Program-made: the position numbers and the translations under genes
Notes under the pieces: model-generated
The model's input: the letters and a program-made list of their open reading frames with translations, nothing else
Databases searched by the model: none
What the model was told of the DNA's origin: nothing
Shown here: piece by piece, positions 34,548 through 43,175 of the stretch
Numbering within the stretch: the stretch's first letter is position 1
Layout: the number at the start of each line of letters is the position of its first letter
Source of the DNA: Candidatus Flexicrinis proximus
Lineage (GTDB): Bacteria; Chloroflexota; Anaerolineae; Aggregatilineales; Phototrophicaceae
Reading direction: 5' to 3'
Length of the DNA stretch: 64,000 nucleotides
NCBI GenBank assembly: GCA_016712885.1
Contig: JADJQF010000015.1
Span: forward strand, 310,001-374,000

Positions 34548-35814
34548 ATGACACATCGTTTCCTCATTAGTGGATCGCGCGTCATGGCCTCAATCTGGTG
34601 TATTTCTGCGCCGCTGTACAGCCACACAGACTGGGGCGGTTTCTTACAAACGGCGCGGGCGCTTGCCCGCCGTGGCCACAGCGTCAGATGGATCAGCGGC
34701 GCGGCGCTGGAGCGTCCGGTCTCTGCGGCTGGCCTCCCGTTCCACGCGATCGAAGAGACCGGCTGGCTGTGGCCGCCACCTCCCGCGCCGGACCTCACCG
34801 CTCTGCCCCCTGCCGAAGCGGTCATGCTGCGCTACCGGCGCGCGCTGGATACCTGGCTGGATGAGGCAAAAGTCGCATCCGGGGTGGAGTCAATTCTTAG
34901 GCTTGCCGAGGCAGAGGGCAAGCCGGATCTAATCCTGACCGATCCCTTTCCTGAGCGCGGCCGCGCTTGCCGCTGAAGTGCTGGACGTGCCCTTGATCGT
35001 GTGCGGCTGGCCCGCCATGCGCGAACTGGACGAGACCAGCCTGTTCTGGGTGCAAAAGACGCTGGCTGTCGAGAGTCGGGAGCGGATCGAGCGACTGTTC
35101 GCCTGTTTCGGGACATCCGGGAGGAACTTCTCCAGCGGCGCTGCCCCTTCGGTGCTTTCGCCATTGATGCACGTAACCTACTTCACACCGGGCTGGTATC
35201 AGGCCGATGCGGATAACCTGCTGCCCCAGAATGTATACGTGGGCGGCGTCCCCATTGCTGCCAGTGAGCCGGACTGGCTTGCAGAAATTGACGCGGACCG
35301 TCCGCTGGCGTTGATCACGCTTGGAACGGTTTTCACGGGTGACCTCGGTTTCTACGCCTGGGCCGCGCAAGCCGCCTCCCGCGAGGGACTACTTCCGGTA
35401 GTAGCCATCGGAAACAACCCGATTGAACCGGAAAAGAAATCTGAGTTGGTGAGGGCGCTGCCAAAAGGCACGCGGCTGGTCAATTTCGTCCCGTTTGACG
35501 CCGTATTGCCGCGCGCCAAACTAATGATCCACCACGGCGGGATGGGGACCACTCATTCGGCTGTCGTGTGGGGCGTACCCCAAATCGTCGTGCCGCACGC
35601 AGCCGACCAGCGCGGACAGGCACGACGCGCGGCACAGGCAAAAGTCGGTCTGAACCTGACCGCGCACGACGTGCGCCATGGCAAACTCTGGGAAGGAGCA
35701 CGTGCGCTCCTTCGCGACCAGCACGTACAGACGACCTGCCGTTTGCTGGCCGAGGAAATGACGGCCCTAGGGGGCGTTGAAGCAGCCGCGGAGCGAATCG
35801 AACTCGCGCTCTAA
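34548..35814 (+). pseudogene. UGT/MGT-type glycosyltransferase split by one frame change
   Basis: GT-B glycosyltransferase of the UDP-glucuronosyltransferase/macrolide type. The N-terminal half (from ATG 34548, or ATG 34584, MASIWCISAPLYSH) reads to PDLILTDPF and then runs into a stop at 34976. The C-terminal half continues one frame over as LSAAALAAEVLDVPLIVCGW and ends at 35814 with the donor-binding signature HHGGMGTTHS and VPHAADQRGQA. One extra base within CCCTTTCC (about 34947) explains it. The joined product would be about 420 residues, normal for the family. The homopolymer context makes sequencing error plausible; a true null allele is the alternative. Confidence 0.8.
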
Positions 35815-35823
35815 CGGCCGTCC

Positions 35824-35970
35824 CAACCCTGGCAGGAGTTGGCGCTCCTACCTCCTATAGCGAATTGAACGGGCAAGCCCGTTCAATTCGCAGATAAGGG
35901 GTCGAGGGGCGCAAGTCCCTCGTGGAGGTGTGGAGGTGCTGCCTCACACAAACTAATTGCACAATAGCCT
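35824..35970 (+). repeat. Dispersed intergenic palindromic repeat, copy B (best preserved)
   Basis: About 147 bases between the convergent glycosyltransferase and SWIM genes. In the centre, arms at 35860-35874 and 35877-35891 form a perfect 15-pair stem with a 2-base AA turn. To the right GAGGG and CCCTC pair around GCGCAAGT, then GAGG and CCTC-type arms. The left third has AGGAG and CTCCT around TTGGCG. With copy A it shares long blocks on both flanks of the central hairpin; with copy C the left flank and the hairpin. It could act as a two-way terminator or a mobile palindromic element. Confidence 0.78.
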
Positions 35971-36366
35971 TTAAGCCGCGATCCGCTGCGGCTTGACGTT
36001 CGCGCGAGGGGTTGGCCGGCTGGTAATCCACACGCCTTCGGCATCATCGCCGCGCGTCAGGTAGAAGCGTTTGTGGCGCTGGCGGCGCGCTTCGTCCTCA
36101 GTCAGCCAGTACGAAAGCGAACGCCCCTTTTGCGCGGCCATCATTTCCAGGGCGGCCATGACGTGACTACACGCGACGCCGTGGTGATTGCCCCAATTGC
36201 ACGAGCAGTAGGCGGTAATGGTGTCGGAGGTCGGGTTGTAGCGGATGGTGACAACGTAGCGCCCCGGCACTTCGGTCGCGCTATCTACCATGATGCTCAG
36301 GCCCACCTTCCGGGCACGGAGATGGCGGCTGCGGCGCTGGACTTGCTTGATGTGTTTGGGAAGCAT
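35971..36366 (-). CDS. Small SWIM zinc-finger protein
   Basis: A 131-residue basic protein with one SWIM motif, YCSCNWGNHHGVACSH, in which Cys-x-Cys and Cys-x-His would bind zinc. The N-terminus is very basic (KHIKQVQRRSRHLRARK), which suits nucleic-acid contact; the C-terminus has YLTRGDDAEGVWITSRP. SWIM domains bind DNA or proteins and occur in recombination-linked proteins such as Swi2/Snf2 ATPases; here the domain is nearly alone. GGAGGAGAGG precedes the ATG, and the promoter carries an SOS-like box with a perfect TATAAT. A DNA-damage link is possible but unproven. Confidence 0.82.
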   Translation of the reverse strand: MLPKHIKQVQRRSRHLRARKVGLSIMVDSATEVPGRYVVTIRYNPTSDTITAYCSCNWGNHHGVACSHVMAALEMMAAQKGRSLSYWLTEDEARRQRHKRFYLTRGDDAEGVWITSRPTPRANVKPQRIAA

Positions 36367-36386
36367 TTCCTCTCCTCCTAAACATA

Positions 36387-36414
36387 TCGGACATTTGTTC
36401 TATTATAGAACAAA
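36387..36414 (-). promoter_or_regulatory. Palindromic promoter/operator of the SWIM gene
   Basis: On the minus strand TATAAT occupies 36407-36402, directly followed by TAGAAC-AAAT-GTCCGA (36402-36387), an SOS-like box with two mismatches in the right arm. Independently, 36394-36414 is a perfect 21-base palindrome (TTTGTTCTAT, T, ATAGAACAAA) centred on the -10 element. Either could bind a dimeric repressor. Confidence 0.5.
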
Positions 36415-36456
36415 ATGTGTTAAAAGCACATTAGATTCGCGCCAAATAATTGAGGG

Positions 36457-37221
36457 TTATGCCGACGCGTTACGCCACAGTGTCGCAAGTTCGCGGTATT
36501 TACGGAATTCGTAGTAGGCCATCAGCGCGGATAGACGCAGGCCGTGCAGTCCGTCGCGCCAGCCCCCCAATTCGATGTATCGCCATTTGAAGTGCCGGAT
36601 CGGCTGCAGGATGAAGTTACGCGGCTTGGGGCGTATGCCCTGCTCAAACAGAATTTTCGCTTCATAGGCGGTATAGCGGCGCTGTTTTGCCGCGAACTGC
36701 GCGAAGTCGCGATAGTTGTAATGGATAATCGGCGAGTCGATTGTGCCCAGCGGACCGTCGAGGATGACCACTTCGTGCACTTTGCGTTCCGGGTCGTAGT
36801 GCGCCGCGCCGACCCGCAGGAGCCGCGTCTGGTAGTCCGGAAACCACCCTGCCCCACGCGTCAGTCTGCCAAAGATAAAATTGTGACGGGCGATTCGCCA
36901 CCCGGCATACGCGGCCCCCAACGACAGGGAGTCACGGACAGCGGCGGCCAAGTCAGGTGTAACGCGCTCGTCGGCATCGACAAATAGCACCCAATCGGCG
37001 CGGCCCTTTACGGTGTCGAGGGCGGCATTGCGCTGGTCGGCATAATTGACGAACGGCTGTTGCACGACCTCGGCGCCGCATTCACGCGCTATGGTCACGG
37101 TGTCATCCGTGCTGAACGAGTCGAACACAATCCGCAGGTCCACAAACTCCACCGACTTAAGACATTCTGCGATGTGCGAGTGTTCATTGTAGGTCAGGAC
37201 AATCGCGGCAAGACGGCTCAT
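36457..37221 (-). CDS. Family 2 glycosyltransferase (WaaE/KdtX-like)
   Basis: A 254-residue GT2 enzyme: SRLAAIVLTYNEHSHIAECL at the start, STDDTVTIARECGAEVV, then the metal-binding VLFVDADERVTP and the acceptor-side motif GAGWFPDYQTRLLR with HEVV. This pattern is that of the beta-glucosyltransferase subgroup near WaaE/KdtX. It transfers a sugar from a nucleotide donor at the cytoplasmic membrane face. The ATG overlaps the stop of the other GT2 gene by four bases. Acceptor unknown; a surface glycan or glycolipid is likely. Confidence 0.9.
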   Translation of the reverse strand: MSRLAAIVLTYNEHSHIAECLKSVEFVDLRIVFDSFSTDDTVTIARECGAEVVQQPFVNYADQRNAALDTVKGRADWVLFVDADERVTPDLAAAVRDSLSLGAAYAGWRIARHNFIFGRLTRGAGWFPDYQTRLLRVGAAHYDPERKVHEVVILDGPLGTIDSPIIHYNYRDFAQFAAKQRRYTAYEAKILFEQGIRPKPRNFILQPIRHFKWRYIELGGWRDGLHGLRLSALMAYYEFRKYRELATLWRNASA

Positions 37222-38144
37222 CTGAGTCCCTTCGCCATTTGCCTGACCGTTTCATAGGCGGTCCGTACTTCCGGGTCGCGTTCACGTTTGATCTTCCGAC
37301 GCATCCCTTCAGCGAGCATACGAGAGGCAATCGCCAGCTTCCAGGTGGGATAGTACTTAAAGAAGAGCTGGATCCGGCTGGCCCACAGGTTGACGATCGC
37401 ACGCGGCTTAACCTGTTGGGTAGACTGCCCGCCGAAATGGGTGACGTGCGCCGCTGGGACGCAGCGTGCTTCCCAGCCGGCGTCGTGAATCCGCCACGCC
37501 CAGTCGATCTCCTCGCAGTACATGAAAAACTGCGCGTCGAACATACCGGTACTGGCAATCACCTCGCGCCGGATCATCATGGTTGCGCCCAGCACACAGT
37601 CGACCTTGAAGGGTTCGCCCGCCTCATACAGTCGGCGCGGATAGCGCCCGTTGAAGCCGCCTTCGATGAAACGTCCCGGCGTCGCGAAGAATTCGGCGTA
37701 CATCTGGCGCAGGCCGGGGAAATGAAACGCCGCGTGCTGAAAAGTGCCATCCCCATAGGTCAGCTGCGCGCCGACCAGGCCGATCTTCTCGTCACTCATA
37801 AGCGTATCGAATAATGCGCGGGTGGCGCCTGGATGTGTCTGCGTATCCGGATTAATCATATAGGCCGCCCGCGGCGCGTCGGCAGATTCAAAGCCGGCAT
37901 GCTTCAACCCAAGATTGTTGCAGCGGCCAAAACCAATGTTATCGGGGCTGACAATCAGCCCAAGCTGCGGATATTTCTGCGCGACATGATCGGGCGTGCC
38001 ATCGGTACTGGCGCCGTCGACGACGATTACGCGAGAGTTCAAGCCGGATTCGGCCAGGTCCGCCAGCAGTGAGTTGAGGCAGATATCGATTTCGCGCATC
38101 GAATTCCAGGTGACGACGACAACCGCAAGATCGAGGTCAGGCAT
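37218..38144 (-). CDS. Family 2 glycosyltransferase (rhamnosyltransferase-like)
   Basis: A 308-residue GT2 enzyme of the WbbL/rhamnosyl type: VVVVTWNSMREIDICLNSLL, VDGASTDGTPD, DNIGFGRCNNLGLKHA, then INPDT as the metal-binding motif and FFMYCEEIDWAWRIHDAGW near residue 215. The C-terminal 60 residues are basic and amphipathic, suited to membrane contact. It overlaps rnz by eight bases upstream and the second GT2 gene downstream, so the enzymes are co-made. Likely adds deoxy-sugars to a surface polymer; the donor is a guess from family resemblance. Confidence 0.9.
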   Translation of the reverse strand: MPDLDLAVVVVTWNSMREIDICLNSLLADLAESGLNSRVIVVDGASTDGTPDHVAQKYPQLGLIVSPDNIGFGRCNNLGLKHAGFESADAPRAAYMINPDTQTHPGATRALFDTLMSDEKIGLVGAQLTYGDGTFQHAAFHFPGLRQMYAEFFATPGRFIEGGFNGRYPRRLYEAGEPFKVDCVLGATMMIRREVIASTGMFDAQFFMYCEEIDWAWRIHDAGWEARCVPAAHVTHFGGQSTQQVKPRAIVNLWASRIQLFFKYYPTWKLAIASRMLAEGMRRKIKRERDPEVRTAYETVRQMAKGLR

Positions 38145-39159
38145 CGGTCTCGTCCCCGTCTGCCTTCAACGGCTCGACCTTCACCGCGCCTTCGCCGCGT
38201 TTGAGTACAAAGTGATCGAAGTCACGGGCGACATATGCGTTTGGGAAGACCGAGCGTGCTTCAGCCAGGATGTCGCGCTCCCGGTAACGGCGGCTGACAT
38301 GCCAGAGAATGAGCGACTTTACGTTGGCCTTTACCGCCAGGTCGGCTGCCATCCGGGCGGTGATATGCCCAAAACTGCGGGCTTCTTCCGCGTGTTCGTC
38401 GAGGAAGGTCGCCTCGATCACCAGCGTATCGGCGTCGCGGCACTGCTCGACCAGCGTATCCACCCGGCCAACATCCGCCATGATGACGAGTTTTGTGCCG
38501 GGCACTTCGGTCCCAAGGACATCCACCGGCTGAATCGTTCGGCCATCGGCCAGCGAAATCGGATGGCCTTTGACCAACTGCCCGCGTTCCGGCCCGGAAG
38601 GGATTCCGAGCGCTTCGGCCTTTTCGACCAGGAACGGGCGGTGGGTGCGCTCACGAAAATCGAAGCCGAAATTGCCGGGACCGCGGTGCTGGACCGGAAA
38701 GGCGAAAACTTCATATTGGCGTGCGTCAAGGATCGGATAGAGGTCGGAGGAGGAAATCGAAAACTCTCTGGCGGAGTTTAGATGTTTCGTGGTCTTGATG
38801 TCGATCAGGTGGATCGGCATCGGGGCGCGTTCTTCGCGCAGGACCACCGAATAGAGCAGCGACTCAACCCGGTCGAGGGCGGGCTTGCCCCCGAAGATTT
38901 CCACAAATTCGACCGATTCGAAATGTGCAAAGGTGGAGATCAGCCCGCCTAGTCCCAGAATGTGATCGAGATGCGCATGCGTGAGCAGTACGCGGTTCAT
39001 CTTCTTGTAGCCGATGCCGCTCTTCAGGATCTGACGCTGTGTGCCTTCGCCACAGTCGACCAGATAGCGGTGTTCCCCGGCGAGGACGGCCAGCGAGGGC
39101 AGACCGCGATGCACGGAAGGCGCAGAAGCGGATGTTCCCAGAAAGACCAGTTCGAACAT
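38137..39159 (-). CDS. rnz: Ribonuclease Z (tRNA 3' endonuclease)
   Basis: Metallo-beta-lactamase-fold nuclease that trims tRNA 3' ends, needed where CCA is not encoded, as for the tRNA-Gly here. The 340 residues include FLGTSASAPSVHRGL, the Zn motif THAHLDHILGLGGL, VQHRGPGNFGF, then MADVGR and FGHITARMAA. The usual HxHGDH is HAHLDH here, which keeps all ligands. The ATG overlaps the GT39-like gene's stop by one base. Its place between sugar-transfer genes seems a matter of operon packing. Confidence 0.92.
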   Translation of the reverse strand: MFELVFLGTSASAPSVHRGLPSLAVLAGEHRYLVDCGEGTQRQILKSGIGYKKMNRVLLTHAHLDHILGLGGLISTFAHFESVEFVEIFGGKPALDRVESLLYSVVLREERAPMPIHLIDIKTTKHLNSAREFSISSSDLYPILDARQYEVFAFPVQHRGPGNFGFDFRERTHRPFLVEKAEALGIPSGPERGQLVKGHPISLADGRTIQPVDVLGTEVPGTKLVIMADVGRVDTLVEQCRDADTLVIEATFLDEHAEEARSFGHITARMAADLAVKANVKSLILWHVSRRYRERDILAEARSVFPNAYVARDFDHFVLKRGEGAVKVEPLKADGDETDA

Positions 39160-41180
39160 TAAGGGTTCGCGGTGACCTCGACGTCATACAGGATAAGCCG
39201 ACTGCCAATGGGAATGCCGCCTGGCTCCGGCAGAATGTGCAGGCGCTCGCTGCTCTGCGTCCGATACGCGCCGACCGCGATGGTATACGTGCGTTCCGGC
39301 AAAGTCCCGGGGATGTTGATAAAGTGTACCTGCACAAATACGTCGCGCTCGGCCATCTGCGCCGGCACGATGCTGATGCTGTCCTGATTCGCGAAGGGGG
39401 CAGCCCCGATGTCGTCATAGAGGTGCGAAAACAGAACCATATCGGCCGGCAGGACGCCGTCAACGCGCCAATAGGTCACAACAGGCAGGATCCCACCCGG
39501 CTGAATACGGTCGATCAGCGTTTCGTAGCCCAGGAATGTCAGGTTGTTCTCGAGACGGATTGGCGGCAGTATCGGATCAGACCCCGGCGCCGAACCCGGA
39601 TCCAGACTCGCCGGAGCAGTCGTCGTAAACAAGCCAGTGCGATCAGCCAGCGGCTGTACCACATTGATAGTCACGACGCCGCGCGGATCGGACTCGCCCA
39701 AGTCGAGCCATTGCAGGACCGCCGGGCTGGTCACGCTGTACATCTGGGCGTTGGGGATGATGACCTGGGCGGTTTCGCCGCCGCGCGGAAACACCATACT
39801 TGTCGAGCAGTCGAGGTAGCGGAGCAAAGCACTGCGGTTATTCAGCATCAGCGTAAGGAGGCGGGTATTGCTGATCTGGGCCGAGGGCTGCCGGCGCGTT
39901 ACGTCGCTGCTGCACACCAGGGTCGGAATATCGGATGCCGTCCGGTCGATATGCTGAGCCAGCGCACCCACACGCGAAGCGTACGCCTGGCGGACATCCT
40001 GAAGTTCCGGCCAACGGACAAACATATCGTAGGCTGTACTGTACCCGTTGTAGGCGAGCAGAACGAACAGGAGTGCCGCAGCAGCTTTCTGGCTCCTCGC
40101 CAGACGTGCAAATGCCGATACGCCCAGCCCAAAACTTAGCGCAGTAATCGGAGCTACGACGACGGCGGCCGGCCACGAAGGCCCATTGGGTGCCAGCAGG
40201 GCCAGCGGCCCCAGAATCACCATGGCAAACGCAAGCAGGGTATAGCGCAGGCGGCGGCGGCTGTAACGCAGGGCAACTGCAACACCTGCAAGTATCAGCA
40301 GCGCCGACACTGGATCAACGTAGGGCCGGCCAGGCAGGTTGTAGACCGGGTTGACATCCCCGCTGAGTCCCAGGCCAATAAGGGCTGTTACTGCCCGCTC
40401 CAGGAGCGGCGTACTATCGGTTCTCAGGCCGCTGAACAGCCGGACCGCGCCGCTCAGTTCCGGGTTATTCCCGGCCGAAAGCAGGTACGGCACGATGAAG
40501 ATCAAAGTAAGCAGGACGGTAAAGCCGATGGTGCGGCGCAGCGAGTCGGTCAGGCGCGGACGCCCATAGGCCATATAGTAGACGATGAACATCAGGGCCA
40601 TCAGCATCAGCACCAGTCCGGCGGGATGCAGATAAATCCCGACAGCCATCGCTGTGCCCAGGCCGGCAAACGCGACGGTCTGCGATGTCGAGCTGCGGTG
40701 GCGCCCGTAGACAGGCAGGCCCAACGCGAGGGTGAGCAGAACGACGACCACCAGCAGTGGGAGCAGCGATTCGCGCCCAAGAGTCCGGCTGAGGAAGACT
40801 GGCCACCAGGTCAGCGCCGTGAATCCCAGTGCGGCCAGCCCTGCCAGGTCTCCGTAAAGGCGGCGGGCGAGCGCAAATGTCAGCGCCTGCGTCACCATGC
40901 CAATTGCAAAGGAGGTCAGCATGTACACCACCGTCCCCGCGCCGAAGATCGCGGTTACGGCGGCAAGGATCGCGGGATACAGCACCTCACGGCCCTCGCG
41001 ACCGAGGTCGAAGAAGACCCTGACACTTCCCTGGCGAACAGTCTCCGCCAGTCGAAGGTCGATGACTTCATCTGCGTTCAGGCCCAGTGGAACATCGGTC
41101 AAGCTGATGAGACGCATCCCCGCACCCGCCAACAATATAAGGATGGCGAGCGCAAAGCTGAGTCGGCTGTTTTTGGTCAT
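39159..41180 (-). CDS. GT39/PMT-like membrane glycosyltransferase with a C-terminal soluble domain
   Basis: A 673-residue protein with about eleven spans in the first 400 residues. The first outer loop has LGLNADEVIDLRLAETV, whose acidic pair matches the catalytic loop of lipid-linked GT-C enzymes such as PMT and ArnT. A following segment LYPAILAAVTAIFGAG and RRLYGDLAGLAALGFTALTW fit the family. After the spans, about 270 residues form a beta-rich outer domain (IRLENNLTFLGYETLIDRI, VVTYWRVDG, YTIAVGAYR). It would move a sugar from a polyprenyl phosphate to a protein or glycan outside. It is the first gene of a four-gene operon with two GT2 enzymes that could make the lipid-linked donor. Confidence 0.83.
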   Translation of the reverse strand: MTKNSRLSFALAILILLAGAGMRLISLTDVPLGLNADEVIDLRLAETVRQGSVRVFFDLGREGREVLYPAILAAVTAIFGAGTVVYMLTSFAIGMVTQALTFALARRLYGDLAGLAALGFTALTWWPVFLSRTLGRESLLPLLVVVVLLTLALGLPVYGRHRSSTSQTVAFAGLGTAMAVGIYLHPAGLVLMLMALMFIVYYMAYGRPRLTDSLRRTIGFTVLLTLIFIVPYLLSAGNNPELSGAVRLFSGLRTDSTPLLERAVTALIGLGLSGDVNPVYNLPGRPYVDPVSALLILAGVAVALRYSRRRLRYTLLAFAMVILGPLALLAPNGPSWPAAVVVAPITALSFGLGVSAFARLARSQKAAAALLFVLLAYNGYSTAYDMFVRWPELQDVRQAYASRVGALAQHIDRTASDIPTLVCSSDVTRRQPSAQISNTRLLTLMLNNRSALLRYLDCSTSMVFPRGGETAQVIIPNAQMYSVTSPAVLQWLDLGESDPRGVVTINVVQPLADRTGLFTTTAPASLDPGSAPGSDPILPPIRLENNLTFLGYETLIDRIQPGGILPVVTYWRVDGVLPADMVLFSHLYDDIGAAPFANQDSISIVPAQMAERDVFVQVHFINIPGTLPERTYTIAVGAYRTQSSERLHILPEPGGIPIGSRLILYDVEVTANP

Positions 41181-41390
41181 GCAGCGCCGTTCTGCAAACT
41201 CTCGAATGCCGGATGAGTACGGGGGTATATTGTACCAGATCCAAGACGGGGCAGTAGACTTAAGCTGGAGTCCACACGCACGCCACGAGACGCGATTCGC
41301 CGCCTATCGTCAATAGTTCACTGGTTGCCGCACCGCACTTAAGCACCTATACTGTCAATACACCATGCGTCTTGCGTCGTCAGGTTTGAT

Positions 41391-43175
41391 ATGAATCCTC
41401 CCACCTCCGCACAGTCCTCCACAGAAGCGGTTGTCGTTGAAATCAGCGAGCTGAAGCCGCTGCTGGTAACGACGGAAGAAGGTTTGCACCGGCAAAGCGA
41501 GCTGCTGAAGGCACGCGGGATCGGTATGCCGACCCTGACGCATCAGTCACTCAGTGCCTTGATGGTTTCACTCGACAAGTTTGTCCAGGTGCTGCTCGAT
41601 GAACAGCGCGAGGTGGCGCAGCTGCGCACGCTGGTGACCAATTCGGCGTCTCTGAGCGGTTCGTTCGACCTCAACCATATCTTGTCGGATGCGATGGATG
41701 GCATCATTCAGCTCACCGGCGCGGAACGCGGCTGCATCATCCTGGTGGCCGAGGACGGATCGTTGGAGTTCCGGGTGCTTCGTGACGGGGTCACCGCTTC
41801 AAATCGCGATGCCGTGCTTGATGCCCAGCGTGCCGCCGAGAAATTCAGCCGCTCGATCATCACGGCAGCCATGGAGACCGGCGAGGCGCTTCTGACGCAT
41901 AACGCCCACGACGACTCGCGCCTGGTCGGCATGCAGAGTGTCGCTGCACTCGACCTGCGCTCGGTATTGTGCGTCCCGCTGCGATACCGCGATACCACCC
42001 TCGGGGTCGTGTACGTCGACAACCGGCTGCGTTACGGCGTTTTCGGCGAACGCGAGAAAGCGCTGCTGGTGGCCTTCGCAAATCAGGTCGCGGTGGCTAT
42101 GAGCAACGCGAAGTTGTACACGAGTATCGAGCACACGCTGTCAGAAATAACGCGGGTCAAAGAACTCACCGACAACGTCTATAACAGCATCGACAGCGGC
42201 GTGATCACGATTGACGGGGATGACATTGTCGTCCGGGCCAATCGTGCCGCTGCGAGTGTCCTCGGCATCCCCGACGCCGCGGCATTGACCGGTCGGTCTG
42301 TGCTGGAAATCCTTGAGCCGGTGGCCGAACAACTCGTGCCCGCCATCGGCGCCGTACGCAGTGGAAGCAGCCGGGAATCGTTTGAGATTGAGACGCAGTT
42401 AGGGGAAAAGCAGAAACTGGCGCTGCAGGTACGTATCAGTCCGCTGATTGGCATAGGCGGTGGCAATCAGGGCATGGTCATTGTCGTCGATGACCTTACC
42501 GACCAGCGCGATCGAGCCGAGACGCTGCGCATGTTCAAGTATTACCTGCCGCCGGAAATGGTCGACAACATCGAGGCCATCGCGCGGTTAGGCTTCGTCG
42601 GCGAACGGCGTGAGGTCTCCTGTATGTTTGCCGACGTCCGCCCGCTGGCGACCTTGCCGAAGGGATTGCGTCCCCAGCAAAAGATGGAGATGGTCAACGT
42701 TTACCTGTCGCGGGCAACCGATTGTATTCATGAAGCCGGCGGCGTCATCGACAAATACATGGGTACGGAGATCATGGCCTTGTTTAACAGCCAGCTCAAT
42801 CCCCGCGTAAACCACGCCGCGGCCGCGGTAGATGCCGCGCTGCGAATCCGCGATCATTTCGCGGTCATTTATAAGTCGCTGGGCATCGAACAGCCTTTGT
42901 ATCGGATCGGTATTCATACCGGCGTCGCCACGCTTGGCAACGTCGGCAGCCATACGCGGCGTGATTTCACGGCCATCGGCGACAGCATCAACCTCGCCAA
43001 ACGCCTTGAAGAGAACGCCTACGATGGTCAGATCATCGTCAGCGGGCAAACCCGTGACCACATGCTGGCTAACGTGCTTGTACCTCCCCTCACAGCGAAC
43101 TTTATCGAACGCGAACCGCTGACCGTCAAGGGCCGCCAGCAGCAGACACGCATCTACGAGGTGGTCCAGGAATGA
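41391..43175 (+). CDS. GAF-PAS class III cyclase, C2-like half (second metal Asp missing)
   Basis: A 594-residue cytoplasmic signalling protein with no span. Residues about 80-240 are a GAF domain (RGCIILVAEDGSLEFRVL ... LCVPLRYRDTTLGVVYVDN), 265-380 a PAS-like domain (SIDSGVITIDGDDIVVRAN), and 395-590 a class III cyclase catalytic domain. In that domain Asp415 of MFADVR is the first metal ligand. The second is absent: DKYMGTE at 454-460 has Thr459 where active enzymes have Asp. Lys455 (substrate choice), Thr527 (the partner position in class IIIb), Asn534 and Arg538 (transition state, INLAKRLEE) are present. Alone it should be inactive; with the next gene product it could form a working site. 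The stop overlaps that gene (ATGA). Confidence 0.92.
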   Translation: MNPPTSAQSSTEAVVVEISELKPLLVTTEEGLHRQSELLKARGIGMPTLTHQSLSALMVSLDKFVQVLLDEQREVAQLRTLVTNSASLSGSFDLNHILSDAMDGIIQLTGAERGCIILVAEDGSLEFRVLRDGVTASNRDAVLDAQRAAEKFSRSIITAAMETGEALLTHNAHDDSRLVGMQSVAALDLRSVLCVPLRYRDTTLGVVYVDNRLRYGVFGEREKALLVAFANQVAVAMSNAKLYTSIEHTLSEITRVKELTDNVYNSIDSGVITIDGDDIVVRANRAAASVLGIPDAAALTGRSVLEILEPVAEQLVPAIGAVRSGSSRESFEIETQLGEKQKLALQVRISPLIGIGGGNQGMVIVVDDLTDQRDRAETLRMFKYYLPPEMVDNIEAIARLGFVGERREVSCMFADVRPLATLPKGLRPQQKMEMVNVYLSRATDCIHEAGGVIDKYMGTEIMALFNSQLNPRVNHAAAAVDAALRIRDHFAVIYKSLGIEQPLYRIGIHTGVATLGNVGSHTRRDFTAIGDSINLAKRLEENAYDGQIIVSGQTRDHMLANVLVPPLTANFIEREPLTVKGRQQQTRIYEVVQE

